From: Eublepharis macularius
Taxonomy: Eukaryota > Chordata > Lepidosauria > Squamata > Eublepharidae
NCBI RefSeq assembly: GCF_028583425.1
Contig: NC_072790.1
Span: 14,738,552-14,802,551 of the forward strand
DNA length: 64,000 nt
Direction: 5' to 3'
This document shows, one piece after another, positions 24,701 through 34,800 of the stretch. Under the pieces are notes generated by a model. The model searched no databases. It was not told the DNA's origin and was given only the letters and a program-made list of their open reading frames with translations. The position numbers were made by a program, and so were the translations under genes. Each line of letters begins with the position of its first letter. Within the stretch, counting starts at the first letter, position 1.

Positions 24701-25194
24701 GTACCCCTCCTTGGGGTCCTTCCTAGGGATGCCAGTTCCAAGTTGGGAAATTCCTGGAGATTTGGCGGCAGTGCCTGGGGAGGGAGTTCAGTGGAGATGT
24801 GATTCCATAGAGTATCTCCTCCCAAGCTGCCAATTCCCTCCGAGGAACGGGCCTCTGTGGCCAGGAGATGTTGCAATTCCAAGAGAACTCCAGGCCTCGC
24901 CTGGAGGTTGGCAACCCCAGTCCTTCATCTACCCCCGCAAATCTCCAGGAATGTCCCGACTGAGAGTTGATAAGCACAGGCCAGAGGCCTTACCCCGAGG
25001 CCGTCCGCGCCTAGGGGCGGGAAGCTGGGCCGCTTCCTGGGCAGAGGTCCGCCGCCGGTCTCCATGGGAGCCTCCCGCTGCTCGCCTGCTCGCCTCTTCC
25101 GCCTGCGGACACTCACGAAGCCCTCCTCGGCTTGCGCCATTTCCACCGTGTCGGGGGGCCCCACAAGCCTCTCCTCGGCGCCGCTTTCTTCCAT
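15654..25194 (-). CDS. PNO1: RNA-binding protein PNO1 (partner of NOB1), complete
   Basis: PNO1 is a KH-domain RNA-binding factor of the pre-40S ribosomal particle. In the nucleus and cytoplasm it works with the endonuclease NOB1 in 18S rRNA 3'-end maturation. Seven coding exons on the minus strand are 25194-24994, 22862-22713, 21822-21739, 19987-19927, 18306-18189, 16635-16565 and 15721-15654. All introns are GT-AG and frames join exactly. The product is 250 residues (human 252). The N terminus is variable and basic, with the motif [10 protein letters not shown]. The KH core carries [17 protein letters not shown] with the GxxG loop, and the protein ends [13 protein letters not shown]. The ATG at 25194 is the first in frame and aligns with the human start region. 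It shares a promoter with WDR92 and runs tail to tail with PPP3R1. Confidence 0.97.
15725..16560. other. PNO1 last intron, no recognised element
   Basis: Intron with a 17-base G run at 16060-16076 and a poly-A stretch near 16174. The small Pro/Gly frames over the G run are artefacts of low complexity. Confidence 0.5.
16060..16076 (+). repeat. Poly-G run
   Basis: Seventeen consecutive G in a PNO1 intron. Exact length is uncertain in assemblies. Confidence 0.8.
16565..16635 (-). CDS. PNO1: PNO1 exon 6
   Basis: Encodes [19 protein letters not shown] and NLIL between split Ser and Gly codons. The acceptor is tttcag and the donor gtaagc on the minus strand. Length is 71 bp. Confidence 0.96.
17280..17700 (-). 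mobile_element. CR1-type LINE, reverse transcriptase fragment
   Basis: Read on the minus strand, the segment begins [20 protein letters not shown] and continues [11 protein letters not shown]. Downstream it is consistent with the CR1 block around VPQGSVLGPVLF and FADDTKL in decayed form ([12 protein letters not shown] region at about 17340-17410). It is a dead internal fragment in a PNO1 intron. Confidence 0.75.
18189..18306 (-). CDS. PNO1: PNO1 exon 5, KH core
   Basis: Encodes [19 protein letters not shown], then [19 protein letters not shown], with the GxxG-type RNA-binding loop. Split Val and Ser codons lie at its borders. The donor gtaagt is at 18188-18183. Confidence 0.97.
18335..18480 (-). 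mobile_element. LINE 3' tail fragment
   Basis: Minus-strand relative of the tail at 11.34 kb: atttatttatgtcatttata, cctttcttactgagactcaa, tgcggattacata. Confidence 0.55.
18590..18712 (+). mobile_element. LINE 3' tail fragment, second family
   Basis: Ends caccgcccagagcccctgag, gatgggcggtttatg and an aataaa-rich tail. The mirror copy is at 47.23-47.28 kb. Confidence 0.55.
18776..19088 (-). mobile_element. tRNA-derived SINE of Sauria-type
   Basis: On the minus strand the head reads agagccccgtggcgcagagt with B-box-like words near cctgagtttgatcctggcgg. It is followed by a long body and a BovB-like end (gtgcttgcacaggggactac, ctttacctt). I associate this layout with squamate Sauria SINEs, from memory of the family. 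Length is about 310 bp, in PNO1 intron 4. Confidence 0.75.
19927..19987 (-). CDS. PNO1: PNO1 exon 4
   Basis: Encodes [20 protein letters not shown] plus one base. The acceptor ends ttttag and the donor is gtgagt. Confidence 0.96.
20098..20600 (-). mobile_element. LTR-like sequence (endogenous retrovirus kin), fossil
   Basis: On the minus strand it holds a poly(A) signal in gtcaataaagaacttttac near its end. Its first 120 bases resemble the segment at 30.27 kb base for base in many blocks (aaggat, gccaggcacc, ttctttattga). The boundaries, especially the right one, are uncertain and no target duplication was found. Old and broken. Confidence 0.45.
20880..21411 (+). mobile_element. LTR-like sequence, fossil
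   Basis: Plus-strand features of an LTR in order: a TATA-like ccttatatcaaag near 21240, a signal ataataaaac near 21323, a T/G-rich run after it, and an end in aactgaca at 21411. The left edge is a guess. No internal genes. Confidence 0.45.
21739..21822 (-). CDS. PNO1: PNO1 exon 3
   Basis: Encodes [19 protein letters not shown], then AFILGFQVE, exactly 28 codons. The acceptor is tcctttag and the donor gtgagt. Confidence 0.97.
21850..22700. other. PNO1 intron 2, unassigned
   Basis: No repeat or gene recognised with confidence. Small frames have no family resemblance. Confidence 0.45.
22713..22862 (-). CDS. PNO1: PNO1 exon 2
   Basis: Encodes [19 protein letters not shown], then [18 protein letters not shown] and [13 protein letters not shown], exactly 50 codons. 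The acceptor is ttgtctag and the donor gtaagt. Confidence 0.97.
23192..24155. mobile_element. Candidate nonautonomous DNA transposon
   Basis: The left end ggcccttttcgcacttacag with tttaaa is roughly the inverse of the right end tttaaattcccagtgcaaaa. There is no transposase reading inside about 960 bp. No clear target duplication. In PNO1 intron 1. Confidence 0.45.
24265..24400 (-). mobile_element. CR1-like LINE fragment, weak
   Basis: The words ccctctattaaacccatcta and gcaatgggttccacaaat resemble a CR1 3' region in reverse. Very decayed. Confidence 0.35.
24724..24919. mobile_element. Short hAT-type element, TAGGGTTGCCA family
   Basis: Starts tagggatgccag and ends ggttggcaacccca, imperfect inverted tips. 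The flanks gtccttcc (24716-24723) and gtccttca (24920-24927) agree in seven of eight bases. A partial second copy of the family lies just left (about 24582-24715). The family recurs at 48.9 and 56-58 kb. Confidence 0.7.
24994..25194 (-). CDS. PNO1: PNO1 exon 1, start and basic N terminus
   Basis: Starts ATG GAA GAA AGC on the minus strand. Encodes 67 residues including [16 protein letters not shown] and [16 protein letters not shown]. The donor gtaagg starts at 24993. The exon lies within the CpG island. Confidence 0.95.
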
Positions 25195-25260
25195 GTCGCT
25201 TCACACACGCTCCGGCACAGAAAGGCGGAAGCAGCCAGCAGTTACCGTCATTTCCCTCTC

Positions 25261-25273
25261 TGACGTCACTTCC
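25261..25273. promoter_or_regulatory. CRE with adjoining ETS site
   Basis: A full palindromic TGACGTCA runs into cacttcc. It lies 67 bases before the PNO1 start codon, a common arrangement in growth-related promoters. Confidence 0.6.
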
Positions 25274-25347
25274 TATGGACTCTATGATCTCGGCCGTTTA
25301 CCCTGCGCCCGTCTTTTCTCGTTCTTCTTAATATTCTTTTATCATAG

Positions 25348-25358
25348 TTTGTTTATAC
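25348..25358 (+). promoter_or_regulatory. Forkhead-type motif
   Basis: The word TTTGTTTATAC fits the forkhead core TGTTTA. Relevant because FOXJ1 drives motile-cilium genes such as WDR92, but motif only. Confidence 0.4.
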
Positions 25359-25414
25359 TCATATAATGTTTGAAATGCTTCCCCTTAAAAAGAAATAATA
25401 AATCGGGGGGGGGC

Positions 25415-25434
25415 GTTGCTAAGCGGCGTTGCTA
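25415..25434 (+). promoter_or_regulatory. Two RFX half-sites (X-box-like)
   Basis: GTTGCTA occurs at 25415-25421 and again at 25428-25434, 13 bases apart. RFX factors bind GTTGCYA half-sites in ciliary gene promoters. Confidence 0.5.
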
Positions 25435-25486
25435 GGAGCCACGGGCCCTCGACTCTACAGCTGAATGACCCGGATGTTACAGTAGA

Positions 25487-25620
25487 CCGCACATACGCGG
25501 AATAGCCCGTTGAAGGGGCAAGAGCGGCGATTTCGGTTAGTTGCGCGTGCGCGCAGTGGCCGATGGAAGGGCTCGAGGCGATTTCGGTTGGCCGCGCATG
25601 CGCGGAGCGGCCGGCCGAAG
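25487..25620 (+). repeat. Three promoter repeats of about 50-55 bp, each with an NRF1-like palindrome
   Basis: Near-palindromes lie at 25487-25500 (ccgcacatacgcgg), 25542-25555 (tgcgcgtgcgcgca) and 25592-25605 (ccgcgcatgcgcgg). The sequence between, with ggcgatttcggtt twice, repeats with them. The last two fit the NRF1 consensus; the first is decayed. Confidence 0.7.
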
Positions 25621-25650
25621 AAAGCGGTGAGGGGCGGCCGCGGGTCCGTC

Positions 25651-25845
25651 ATGTCGGCCGCGGGGGGTCTGCTGGAGAAGCCGCAGATCATCGCCCACAC
25701 ACAGCAGGCCCTGAACTATACCGTCTTCGACTGCAAGTGGGTGCCCTGCAGCGCCCGCCTCCTCTGCCTGGGCAGCTTCCCGCGCGGCACCGGCGTCGTC
25801 CAGCTGTACGAGCTGCAGGGCGGCCGCCTCAGCCTCCTCCGCGAA
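25651..25845 (+). CDS. WDR92: WDR92 exon 1
   Basis: Starts ATGTCGGCC. Encodes 65 residues from [14 protein letters not shown] to GRLSLLRE. The donor gtgagt is at 25846. Very GC-rich, in the CpG island, and four residues longer at the N terminus than human. Confidence 0.96.
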
Positions 25846-28800
25846 GTGAGTGCGGGACGCCGCGGACCCCGGACTCCGGCCGGGAAGGGGCCAGGCAGTG
25901 TGGAGCGGTGGCTAGAGAGATGGGTTGGGGTCTGGACGGCCCCGCGCCGTCGCTCCCTCTCCGGCTGGACTACCTCAAAGGGCTGTTGTTGTGAAGGGGG
26001 AAAAGGGTATCAATGAAGCAAATAATAAAAAAAATCCTTGTCTTTCTTTGGAGCAGCCACGCTGGGTCAGGCCCCTGGTCCCTCTCTTCCAGCAGTTTTT
26101 CTTTCCCACAATTTTGCGTTTCCTAGAGGAAGCTGCGAGCAAGCACACAACGTCGATGACTGCCTCTGAACATGGAGCATTTGAGTCCAGGGGCACCTCC
26201 GAGACCAACAAAGTTTTCATGGTATAAGCTTGTGAGAGTCAAAGCTCCCTTCATCACATACAACTAAAAATGGAGATCCCTGAGCCCTCCCACCTTCTGA
26301 CTGGGATATAAGGTCTCAGCGATCTTTTCCTACTTGTATCTGATGAAGAGAGCTTTGATTTTCAAACGCTCATACCCTGGAAATCTTGTCAGTCACTAAA
26401 GTGCTACCCATCTCAAATCCTGCTGTTCTACTGCTGACCTACACAGTTTCCTACCTGATGCTATGAACATGGAGGGTCCACCCTGGCCGGTAGACACGGA
26501 GGAAACTGCTCTCCAAGGTGCTCTGTGCTTCTCCCCGCTTCTATTTTATTCTCACCACAACTCTGGGAAATAGATGAGATTGGGAGAGGGAGCTTGATTC
26601 CACAGAGCTGAGAGCAATGCATGACCTTCCCACTACAGCCTTGATTAGACTGACAGGCTGGCACAAAGTCACCAGGTGAGTGACTCCAAGGAGCTCCAGT
26701 TCTTCCATCCCAGTCGTTCAGGGTGCTGTGTGTGGTTCTTCCCTTCATTGCCCTCATAACAGCCCTGTGAGGTAGAGTAAGGTTGCCACAGAGTAACTGG
26801 TCCAGAGTCACCCAGAGGCCTTAATGGGTGATGAGGGGTTTGATGCTGAACCTTTCCAATTTTAGTCTAGTGCTCTATCTGCTAAGTAACACTAGCCATT
26901 GACTATTGACGGATAACCCCGATTTTAAAACGAGCTTACAGAGTCTGTTTATTGAGTTGTGTCTGGGCTTTGCATGCATCACAGGCGGTACAGTGGCGGT
27001 ACTGCTGTATTCCTGTGTACCGAACATGTTCCTTTGCAGAGACAACAGCCAAGATATGGCTATGCTGTGACTCGATCCATCTTTGCAACTGTGAGCTTTA
27101 GCATCATCTCCTTGGAGATGGAAGCTAAACAGATACTCTCTGTTAAAAGCTGTATGAATTTATATTTTTTCAGCTAGGAAAAAATAATAGGGGGAGACAG
27201 AGTATGGATACACCCAAACGTGTGCATGTGTGTATGTGGCTTTTATATGTATACCAGCACCGGGGGGGAGGGGAGGCCTCCAAGTGCTGATAGGGGGAAT
27301 TGATGAAACCTTATACATAAGCACTGGCACCTTAAAAAAAGCACTGTGCATGTGTTTGTATAATAAATGTTTAGCTTGGGCCTAAAAATGAGAACATAAT
27401 TTGATTTGCATCTTTCACTTCTTATTCTCATTATTTAAACCCAGTGAAATATTTATAGGTAATCCAAATCTGCACCTAAGAGTGGAATAAAACAGTGAGA
27501 AACAGAACCGCTTGTGTTGCCACAAATGCATTCTTGCTGTGTTATGTTTGGCAGTGCACGGTTCCTAAGTCGAGTGGTGTTTAGAAGTGAATAACCATAT
27601 GGAATGCCATGTTGGTTGCCATGGTGATGGCCATTATTTTTGCCTGTGTAGACGCTGCCGTTGCTTTCTGCTGAATGTTGGTTGCTGTAGCTATAGCAAT
27701 GCAGGAGAACACAACATATTGGTCTTGTATAGTGTTAAGAAGAATTGAGTGGAAGCCATTCCTGTCAAATAGGTTTACTTGACATGCCCAGTAAACCAGT
27801 CCCTGGATCTTATTAATGGAAAATTTGTCTTCTTTTCTGTAGCAATGGTCATGAAATCATCTATGTGTTTTCGAATAGCTTTCTAGTGATGAGCATCAGT
27901 TGGCAGCACCAGTCTAAATATATTTGGTTTTTGTTAAGCAGTCCTACCCAAACCTTTCTGGAATATAAAAAGCACTAGGCCTGATACTTGCTATGATATT
28001 TGCTATGTAAAACATTAATGAGGCAGAAAGAAAGATGGGAGATAAAATACAAGACAAAAAGTCTGGTTAGAGCATAATGGTTTTTTATCAGCAGTTACAC
28101 GTTTGCATCACAGCCCATTTTAGTAACATATTAGAATTTCTGGACAAGTGTTCTATGTGATCGTTGGTAAACTTGCATTGGTTTAACTTGATTTATTTAA
28201 ATTGGACCTGGGACTTGTTACAAAACTGAATATGAGTCATTCTCAATAGAGACTCATCTCTCTTAAAGATGCTAACAGGTTCAGAAGGGGTGACTTTTGG
28301 GAAGCACAGCAATGATTTTCTTTCTGTTCTGGCTGGTAGAACTCTCAGAGAAGGATCAAACATTCCTCCCTATTGAATTTTAAAGAGCTGTCAGGCTATA
28401 CATATCGTTGGTAATCTGAGTGAAGTAAAATCAGTTTATTAAAATCAAAACTGCTTTCGTGTTCACTTCTAGACAGATGATTTTACAAATCCAAGAATCA
28501 TTGCAGTTGCTTCTTTTCTTGTAAATATTGCTGTTATGGGTTATTAGATTTGAATTTCTCAAAAGCCTGGCAATGTTAGATACATATTTTAAGGACTACA
28601 AATGTATTATTTGGCCTAGCTTTTTTTAAAAAAGAACTTTTTTCCTTTCAAGATTGAAAAGTCAAAGCCTATTAAATGTGGAACTTTTGGCGCTTCCTCT
28701 CTGCAACAAAGATATCTAGCTACAGGAGACTTTGGAGGAAATTTAAACATATGGTAAGAATATTAGATTTGTTCACTAATACTGTACAAAGATTTTTTTA

Positions 28801-31800
28801 ATACTTGTTTTTCAGATAATTCAACATCAGTATGTAATCAAGATGGTCAATTAATTTAAACTCCTTAATTTAGGGTCTTTGGGATTTTGGCCAGAACAAA
28901 GGTTCTGTTTTAGGTTAATTATGTCAGTCTTGTATGGATTTCTGGCAGTTTATATTAGAAGACGCTGGCTGGGATCCCAGAAACTAATTCTGCATGTCCA
29001 GGGGGACATCAGGCATGTTTCTTTTAGACAGCAGCCCTCTGTTCCCAATGCCACAAGACAACTTTTGGGACTGAGGAGCTTTCCAAAGTAAAGTGTAGTA
29101 AGTCACAGTAGCTAAATGTTCAAAGAGAAAAAGTACACAGATTTTCACTGCGCATGCCCAAGCCCTTGAATGTGATTAAAGCAGCTCTGTGGATCCTGGC
29201 CATTGTTTCAGAAAGTTTTTTATAAAACCTCTTCTTCAGATGCAGAATATAGTCAAGGAAAGATCTTTGGTAAAGGGATTCCATTTGATCCCTTTAATTC
29301 TTAAAAATATTTTTAAATAGCAAAAAACTGTTTACATACCATCTGTGCGGTGCTTGCTTCACAAAGAAGCACATCTATCTGTTCCTTTTAAACAGGCTTC
29401 TGTTTTATAGCACCAGTTACAAAGATATGAGATCCCTTATCTGCTTCGTCTGCCATAGTACAGATAGCGAGGCTCAGGACTCACTGCATCACGGGAGTGA
29501 ATGAGTTAAAGTTGGTTTTATTAAAGAAGAATACCAATAACAAGATGCTATGACAGGAGCATTGGCTGAAGTGGCTCAAGGTAGCAAAGCAATGTTAATT
29601 ATAGGTCAAAGTCCCCGCCCCCCCCTGGGAAAGAAAGTCTGTTAGGATTTTGGCATGCAGAGCCTGGGAAGAGGGGAGGAGGGAAAGGATGAGCTCTGCT
29701 CAGTCTCTTAGGAGCCTGGTGCTGTCTCTGCTGGAACTTCAAGGCCGCATTCTCAGGCCTGCCAGGAAATCGTAAGCAAAACACCTGCAAGATAAGCAAC
29801 TAGCAACCATTCAGCAAAACAGGTTTCCCTCTGCATTTTCTCAGAGGTACACTAAACCCTGCAGCAAGAAATCCATAACACATGACAGATATGCTGGAGG
29901 CGTATCTGACATGCTAAGAGTTTGGGTTTTTTTAACAGACATCTAATATTGGTTGTCCTTCTATCAATGATAAACAGAAAGATGAGTGTTTCTGGAATTT
30001 GAATTACAATGTGAAATAGAAATGAACATAGTATCTCAAGATAAGGTAAAGAAAATTGTAAATAAAAACAAAGACCGCCCTAAAACAGCTTACAAAGAAA
30101 TATTTGTTACAAGGTCACATTGCACACCTAGTTCTATAGAAACTTTTGTGCAATTTTTAAAAATTCTTTATGTCCAAGAGTCCCCCAGATCCTAAGATTT
30201 GTGTTGAGAACATTTTTATTTGCATAATTGTGGACAAGAATGTAAATGATGAAAGCTTGAAGCCGTAGGTGTAAGGATCTGCCAAGCAACTCTCAAAAGA
30301 CTTCACTGTAGACCGTGAAAGAACTTTATTGAAAAGCTGCTAATCTCAAAAGCTTACTCCATCTTTGCCAGGAATGACATTCACATGCAAGCATCAAACA
30401 TATATAAGTTTCCAGAGCGCGGGCAAATTCTAATATCCTTCTTACCCCCCCCCCCAGTCTAACGATCAGCTAAGCTCAGAGGAAAAATATCTAAGCAGGA
30501 AAACAGTAGAATTTATGTTTGGGATTTTCAAGGCCGTGGCATCTGGGCAGGAGCCTCCTCCCAGACTAAGGAGAGAGGCCCTGGTGCTGTTCAGAGGATC
30601 ATAGAGACAAGAGCAGGAACAAATCTCTTCCCCCTCCATTTCTAGTTCTGCTTTGACTTTCTCCAGTCAAAGGTCAGACAGGGTTGAACGGTGTTCACAG
30701 GCTCCTCCCAGCTGGGCTGGTGTAAAAATAGTGTCTATAGTCTCCTCCCTCTGACTCATGTTGCGGGAGGCGGGAGAGGGCATCTACCAAAAAATTTGAC
30801 TTTCCTGGGAGGTGCTTGAGTGTGAATTGAAACTTTGAAAAGAAGAGCTGTCCCTTTTTTCCTCTTTAGGAATTTGGAAGCTCCAGAACTCCCAGTGTAC
30901 TCTGTGAAGGGACATCAAGAAATCATAAATAGTATTGACGGTGTTGGTGGCTTAGGAATTGGGGAGGGAGCACCAGAAATTGTGACGGGAAGTCGTGATG
31001 GTAAGTTGGCCCCATTGCAGCATTACTGGTTTGGGCAGGGGGGAACAGAAATAGAACAGTATGAGTCTTGCTAATGGCCTCTTCCATCTTCAGTTTAGCA
31101 TAAGGGATTTTGCCCTGTCTTCTGAATGTTAAAGGATTTTGGCCTGCCATCATACGGTGACACGTTCCATGCTTGAATTCTTTCTCTACCAGTCTAGGAA
31201 TGCCAGAGACAGAACTGGATGGTTTGAACGTTCCTCTGGTGGTAGGAAATCAGTGCCCATTTGTTATACATTAGGATTCTGCACAGGGCCAAGAGTAGGT
31301 TTTTCTTACACAAACAATGCCCTCGCTGAAATACAGCGATGTCTTGCAAACTGGTCCCTAAGTAATTGAAAGTGAACCAGATTACTTACAAATGGGTACA
31401 GCTCAGAATAATAATAACAACAACAACATTCTATTTATATACCGCCCTTCAGGAAACTTAATGCCCACTCAGCGGTTTACAAAGTATGTTGTTATTATCC
31501 CCACAACAATAATCACCCTGTGAGGTGGGTGGGGCTAAGAGAGCTCCTAGAAGCTGTGACTGACCTAAGGTTACCCAGCCGGCTTCAAGTGGAGGAGTGG
31601 GGAATCAAACCCGGCTCTCCAGAGTAGAATTCCACACTCTTAACCACTACACCAAAAGTAACACCAAACCAGGTTTGGTGTAATATGTATAAGCTTCAGA
31701 CTCAAGGATCCCAGCTAAAGCTACCAACAGGTCTAGAGAGAAATATCCTGTCTTTAATAAAAGCTTAATATCTGGAAAAGAACAGCTGGAGCTTCAACTG

Positions 31801-34800
31801 ATAAATAACATCTCATTAAGCTTATAACGGATTCTTTTACCCATGTCTTTACCAAAGCTCACGCTATCCTAGAAGAAAGATTTATCTTTACTCTTGGATA
31901 GCTCTCAGCAATTAGTTAAGATCTGCCAAACAGGACTGCTCTTTGAACAAGTTCTGCTTATCAGTACATTATTTATAGGGTTCTTCTTTTCTCCTCAAGG
32001 CACATAGAAACCTAGAGTATTTCTTTATATTGAAATTACACTCTAGTCTTTAAAGAAGCAAGTTATCAAAACATATATAATCATTAATATAAATCCTACC
32101 AAAATAGAAAGCAAAAGCAATAAGAATTAGGTTTGCTAACATTTCCTAATTAACTCTAAGCTGAAAACAATCAAAGTTTCTATGAAATGCATTAAGATTC
32201 TCATAGCAATGGTAAGATTCTCACCTAGATTCTCATGAGATTTCTTCCAATCAGAACTCTAACATACTATCTGAATCTGCATGTTTTATAGGTATCTTAT
32301 GCAAATATCTAAGATATTTTTCGTGTGATAACATAAACTATGATTGGTTTAATGCTTAATTAAATATTCATATTTTCTATTGTATAACATCCTCATTAGC
32401 CCAAAAGTGAAGTTATATCCAACTTGCAAAACAAAACTATAAATCTGTGAGAAATGACAGAAAGTGTTAAGTTAGTACGTAGATCACCATTGGTCCATTC
32501 TACCGACATTGATCTAGATAGTATGCACTATTTTTAATTGGTTGTCAAAAATGAAAGCACACCTGTTTTTGTTACACAACAGCCTGAAAAAACCACAGAC
32601 AGTTCATGCAAAATGCAGAAGTTCACCCAGAATACAAGTGTATTACTTTGTATTGCTTTGTGTAACGTGCTTCAATTTATATTACCGCAACATATCCTCA
32701 ATTAAAGCAACAGGACATCTTTTTTCTCCAGCAATTGCAACCCTACGTCCGGCTTCTGGCACGTGTTGCAGTTCTCTCCTTTTTCTGTCTGTTGGCAAAC
32801 TATAACGTATAGTTATGTGCAAGCTGGTTTGCAACCAGCAAGAGATGTGGGGTGGGTAGGATCTGAGTGAATATGACCAGTTGTTAATCCTTACTGGCAG
32901 AGACAGGCTCTAATCTGTACTCGTATTTACTCAGAATTAAGTTTCTCTAAGTTCGGTAGTGCATTCTTTCTGGGAAGTGTATATAGGATTAGAGCTATGA
33001 AGGCCCAGAAAAAAGGGTGGTCCTTGCTTTTTTCCCAGAGGACTTTTTCTTGTTTTCTTTGATGAGTTTTTTCCGAAGAGGGGGAACACTGAAAAAGCTC
33101 CTGTGAAATATTTTCTTGTTTGAAATTGAAAAAATGCTTTTGGAGTCCAGCTTTGACTCCTTCAGAATGTGTAGTGTGAAGATTTTTTATGTAAAACAAT
33201 GTACTGCATTAGACAAAAGTAATTCCTGGATGTACTGTAGATGTCTATAACATATATATGTTTAGATTTTGTCTGCAGTTAACATGCTATAATGTGTAGG
33301 ATGACAGTCCACTATTGAATAGTTTCTGTATCCACTTATGCCGATAGCCCTGTTTATGACAGCATGGGACTGTGTCTGCCCAAATGACAAACTTTCTTTT
33401 CTTCACTACAGAATTTCTGTTTTCTCTTTTCAGGTTTTTTTTCTCCATCCCTTAGATGGCCAAAAATAAGATACATGTATTAAGGAAGCATAGGGTGCAG
33501 CAGTTTACTTTCCCCCCCTCTCTTTAATGTTCTGTGTATTTGCAGTTTTGCTCATGGAAAACTAAGGCATTGATAGTTTTAAAAATTTCATACTTATGCC
33601 AAAACATACAATTGTGCATGCTCACCGGGTTATACATGATGCCTTTTGGTTTGTCAAAGCAATAAAATAAATTTAAGCTAATTAATAAAGTAAGTATTGC
33701 ATATATTTCGATTTCTACCCAAATCTCAGTGTTTTTTCCCATATGGCAATTTTACATCCCTGCATAGAAATGCCAGTAGCATTCGGATATTGAGATCCAG
33801 GCGCTGTCTTTTTCAAAGCTTGGATTCCTTTGTGCAGATGCTGAGTGTGTGCATGGGGCTCATTGGGCAGGATAAGGTACATATGCTCACTCTCCTTATA
33901 GTAAAGAGTCCAATGGCACCTTTAAGACTAGCAACTTATTTGTAGCATAAGCTTTCGAGAACCACAGATCTCTTCGTCAGATGCATTGAGAAAGCTGATG
34001 ATGCATCTGATGAAGAGAGTTGTGATTCTCAAAAGCTGACGATGCATCTGATGAAGAGAGTTGTGATTCTCAAAAGCCGACGATGCATCTGATGAAGAGA
34101 GCTGTGGTTCTCTAAAGCTGATGATGCATCTGACGAAGAGAGCTGTGGTTCTCTAAAGCTGATGATGCAACTGACGAAGAGCTGTGGTTCTCTAAAGCTG
34201 ATGATGCATCTGACGAAGAGAGCTGTGGTTCTCTAAAGCTGATGATTCAACTGACGAAGAGAGCTGTGGTTCTCTAAAGCTGATGATGCATCTGATGAAG
34301 AGAGCTGTAGTTCTCGAAAACTTATGCCTCAATACAGTTGGTTAGTCTTAAAGGTGCTACTGGACTCTTTACTATTTTGCAACTACAGACTAGCATGGCT
34401 AACTCCTGGATCGACACTCTCCTTATGCTGCTGCTGTGCATCATGCAGGCATTAGTCTCTCCCCCCCCCCGGGGGCCTGGTGCTTTTACTGAGCTCTCTC
34501 AAGACTGCTGCTCTTTGAAGGACTGGGACTTGGCCGAGTGCTCAGCCAATTCTGACATCAGGGGCAATGACAAAGGGCTGTGTATTTGTTTCTCCCTTCC
34601 ATTTCCTTGGCACTACCAAGCAGGAAGACTTGGGGGAGGGCCCCAGTATCTCCTGAGAACATTCTGGGCCCCACACCGGATCCCCCAAGTTGTCTGTCAG
34701 ATGTTTCCCCAAGATTTTGGACAGGTCAGCATTGTCATTTGCAGAGAGGGGAGGGGAGAGGCGTGTGTGCGATGGAAGGACAAGAGGAGAAGAGCTGGGA

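Larger units (their letters stand above)
25195..25650. promoter_or_regulatory. Bidirectional PNO1/WDR92 promoter, CpG-rich
   Basis: Only 456 bases separate the two divergent start codons. In order it holds a CRE (TGACGTCA, 25261-25268) joined to an ETS word (ACTTCC) near PNO1, a forkhead word, two RFX half-sites, an ETS-like cccggatgtt at 25469-25478, and three NRF1-like repeats near WDR92. Both genes must start within it. Transcription start sites themselves cannot be read from sequence. Confidence 0.85.

Noticed and set aside
25510-25650. In-frame N-terminal extension of WDR92 upstream of 25651
   Set aside because: The frame is open but has no ATG (the apparent start at 25510 is TTG), and the stretch is promoter repeat. 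The ATG at 25651 fits the family length.
33990-34319. CRISPR-like array
   Set aside because: Units are contiguous 41-bp tandem copies without unique spacers, in a vertebrate intron.
33990-34330. Hammerhead-like core CTGATGA...stem...GAAA in the hairpin repeat units
   Set aside because: The first pair of stem II is not G-C unless a base bulges, most units have TAAA or AAAA instead of GAAA, and no stem I can be drawn. The hairpin palindrome explains the pattern.
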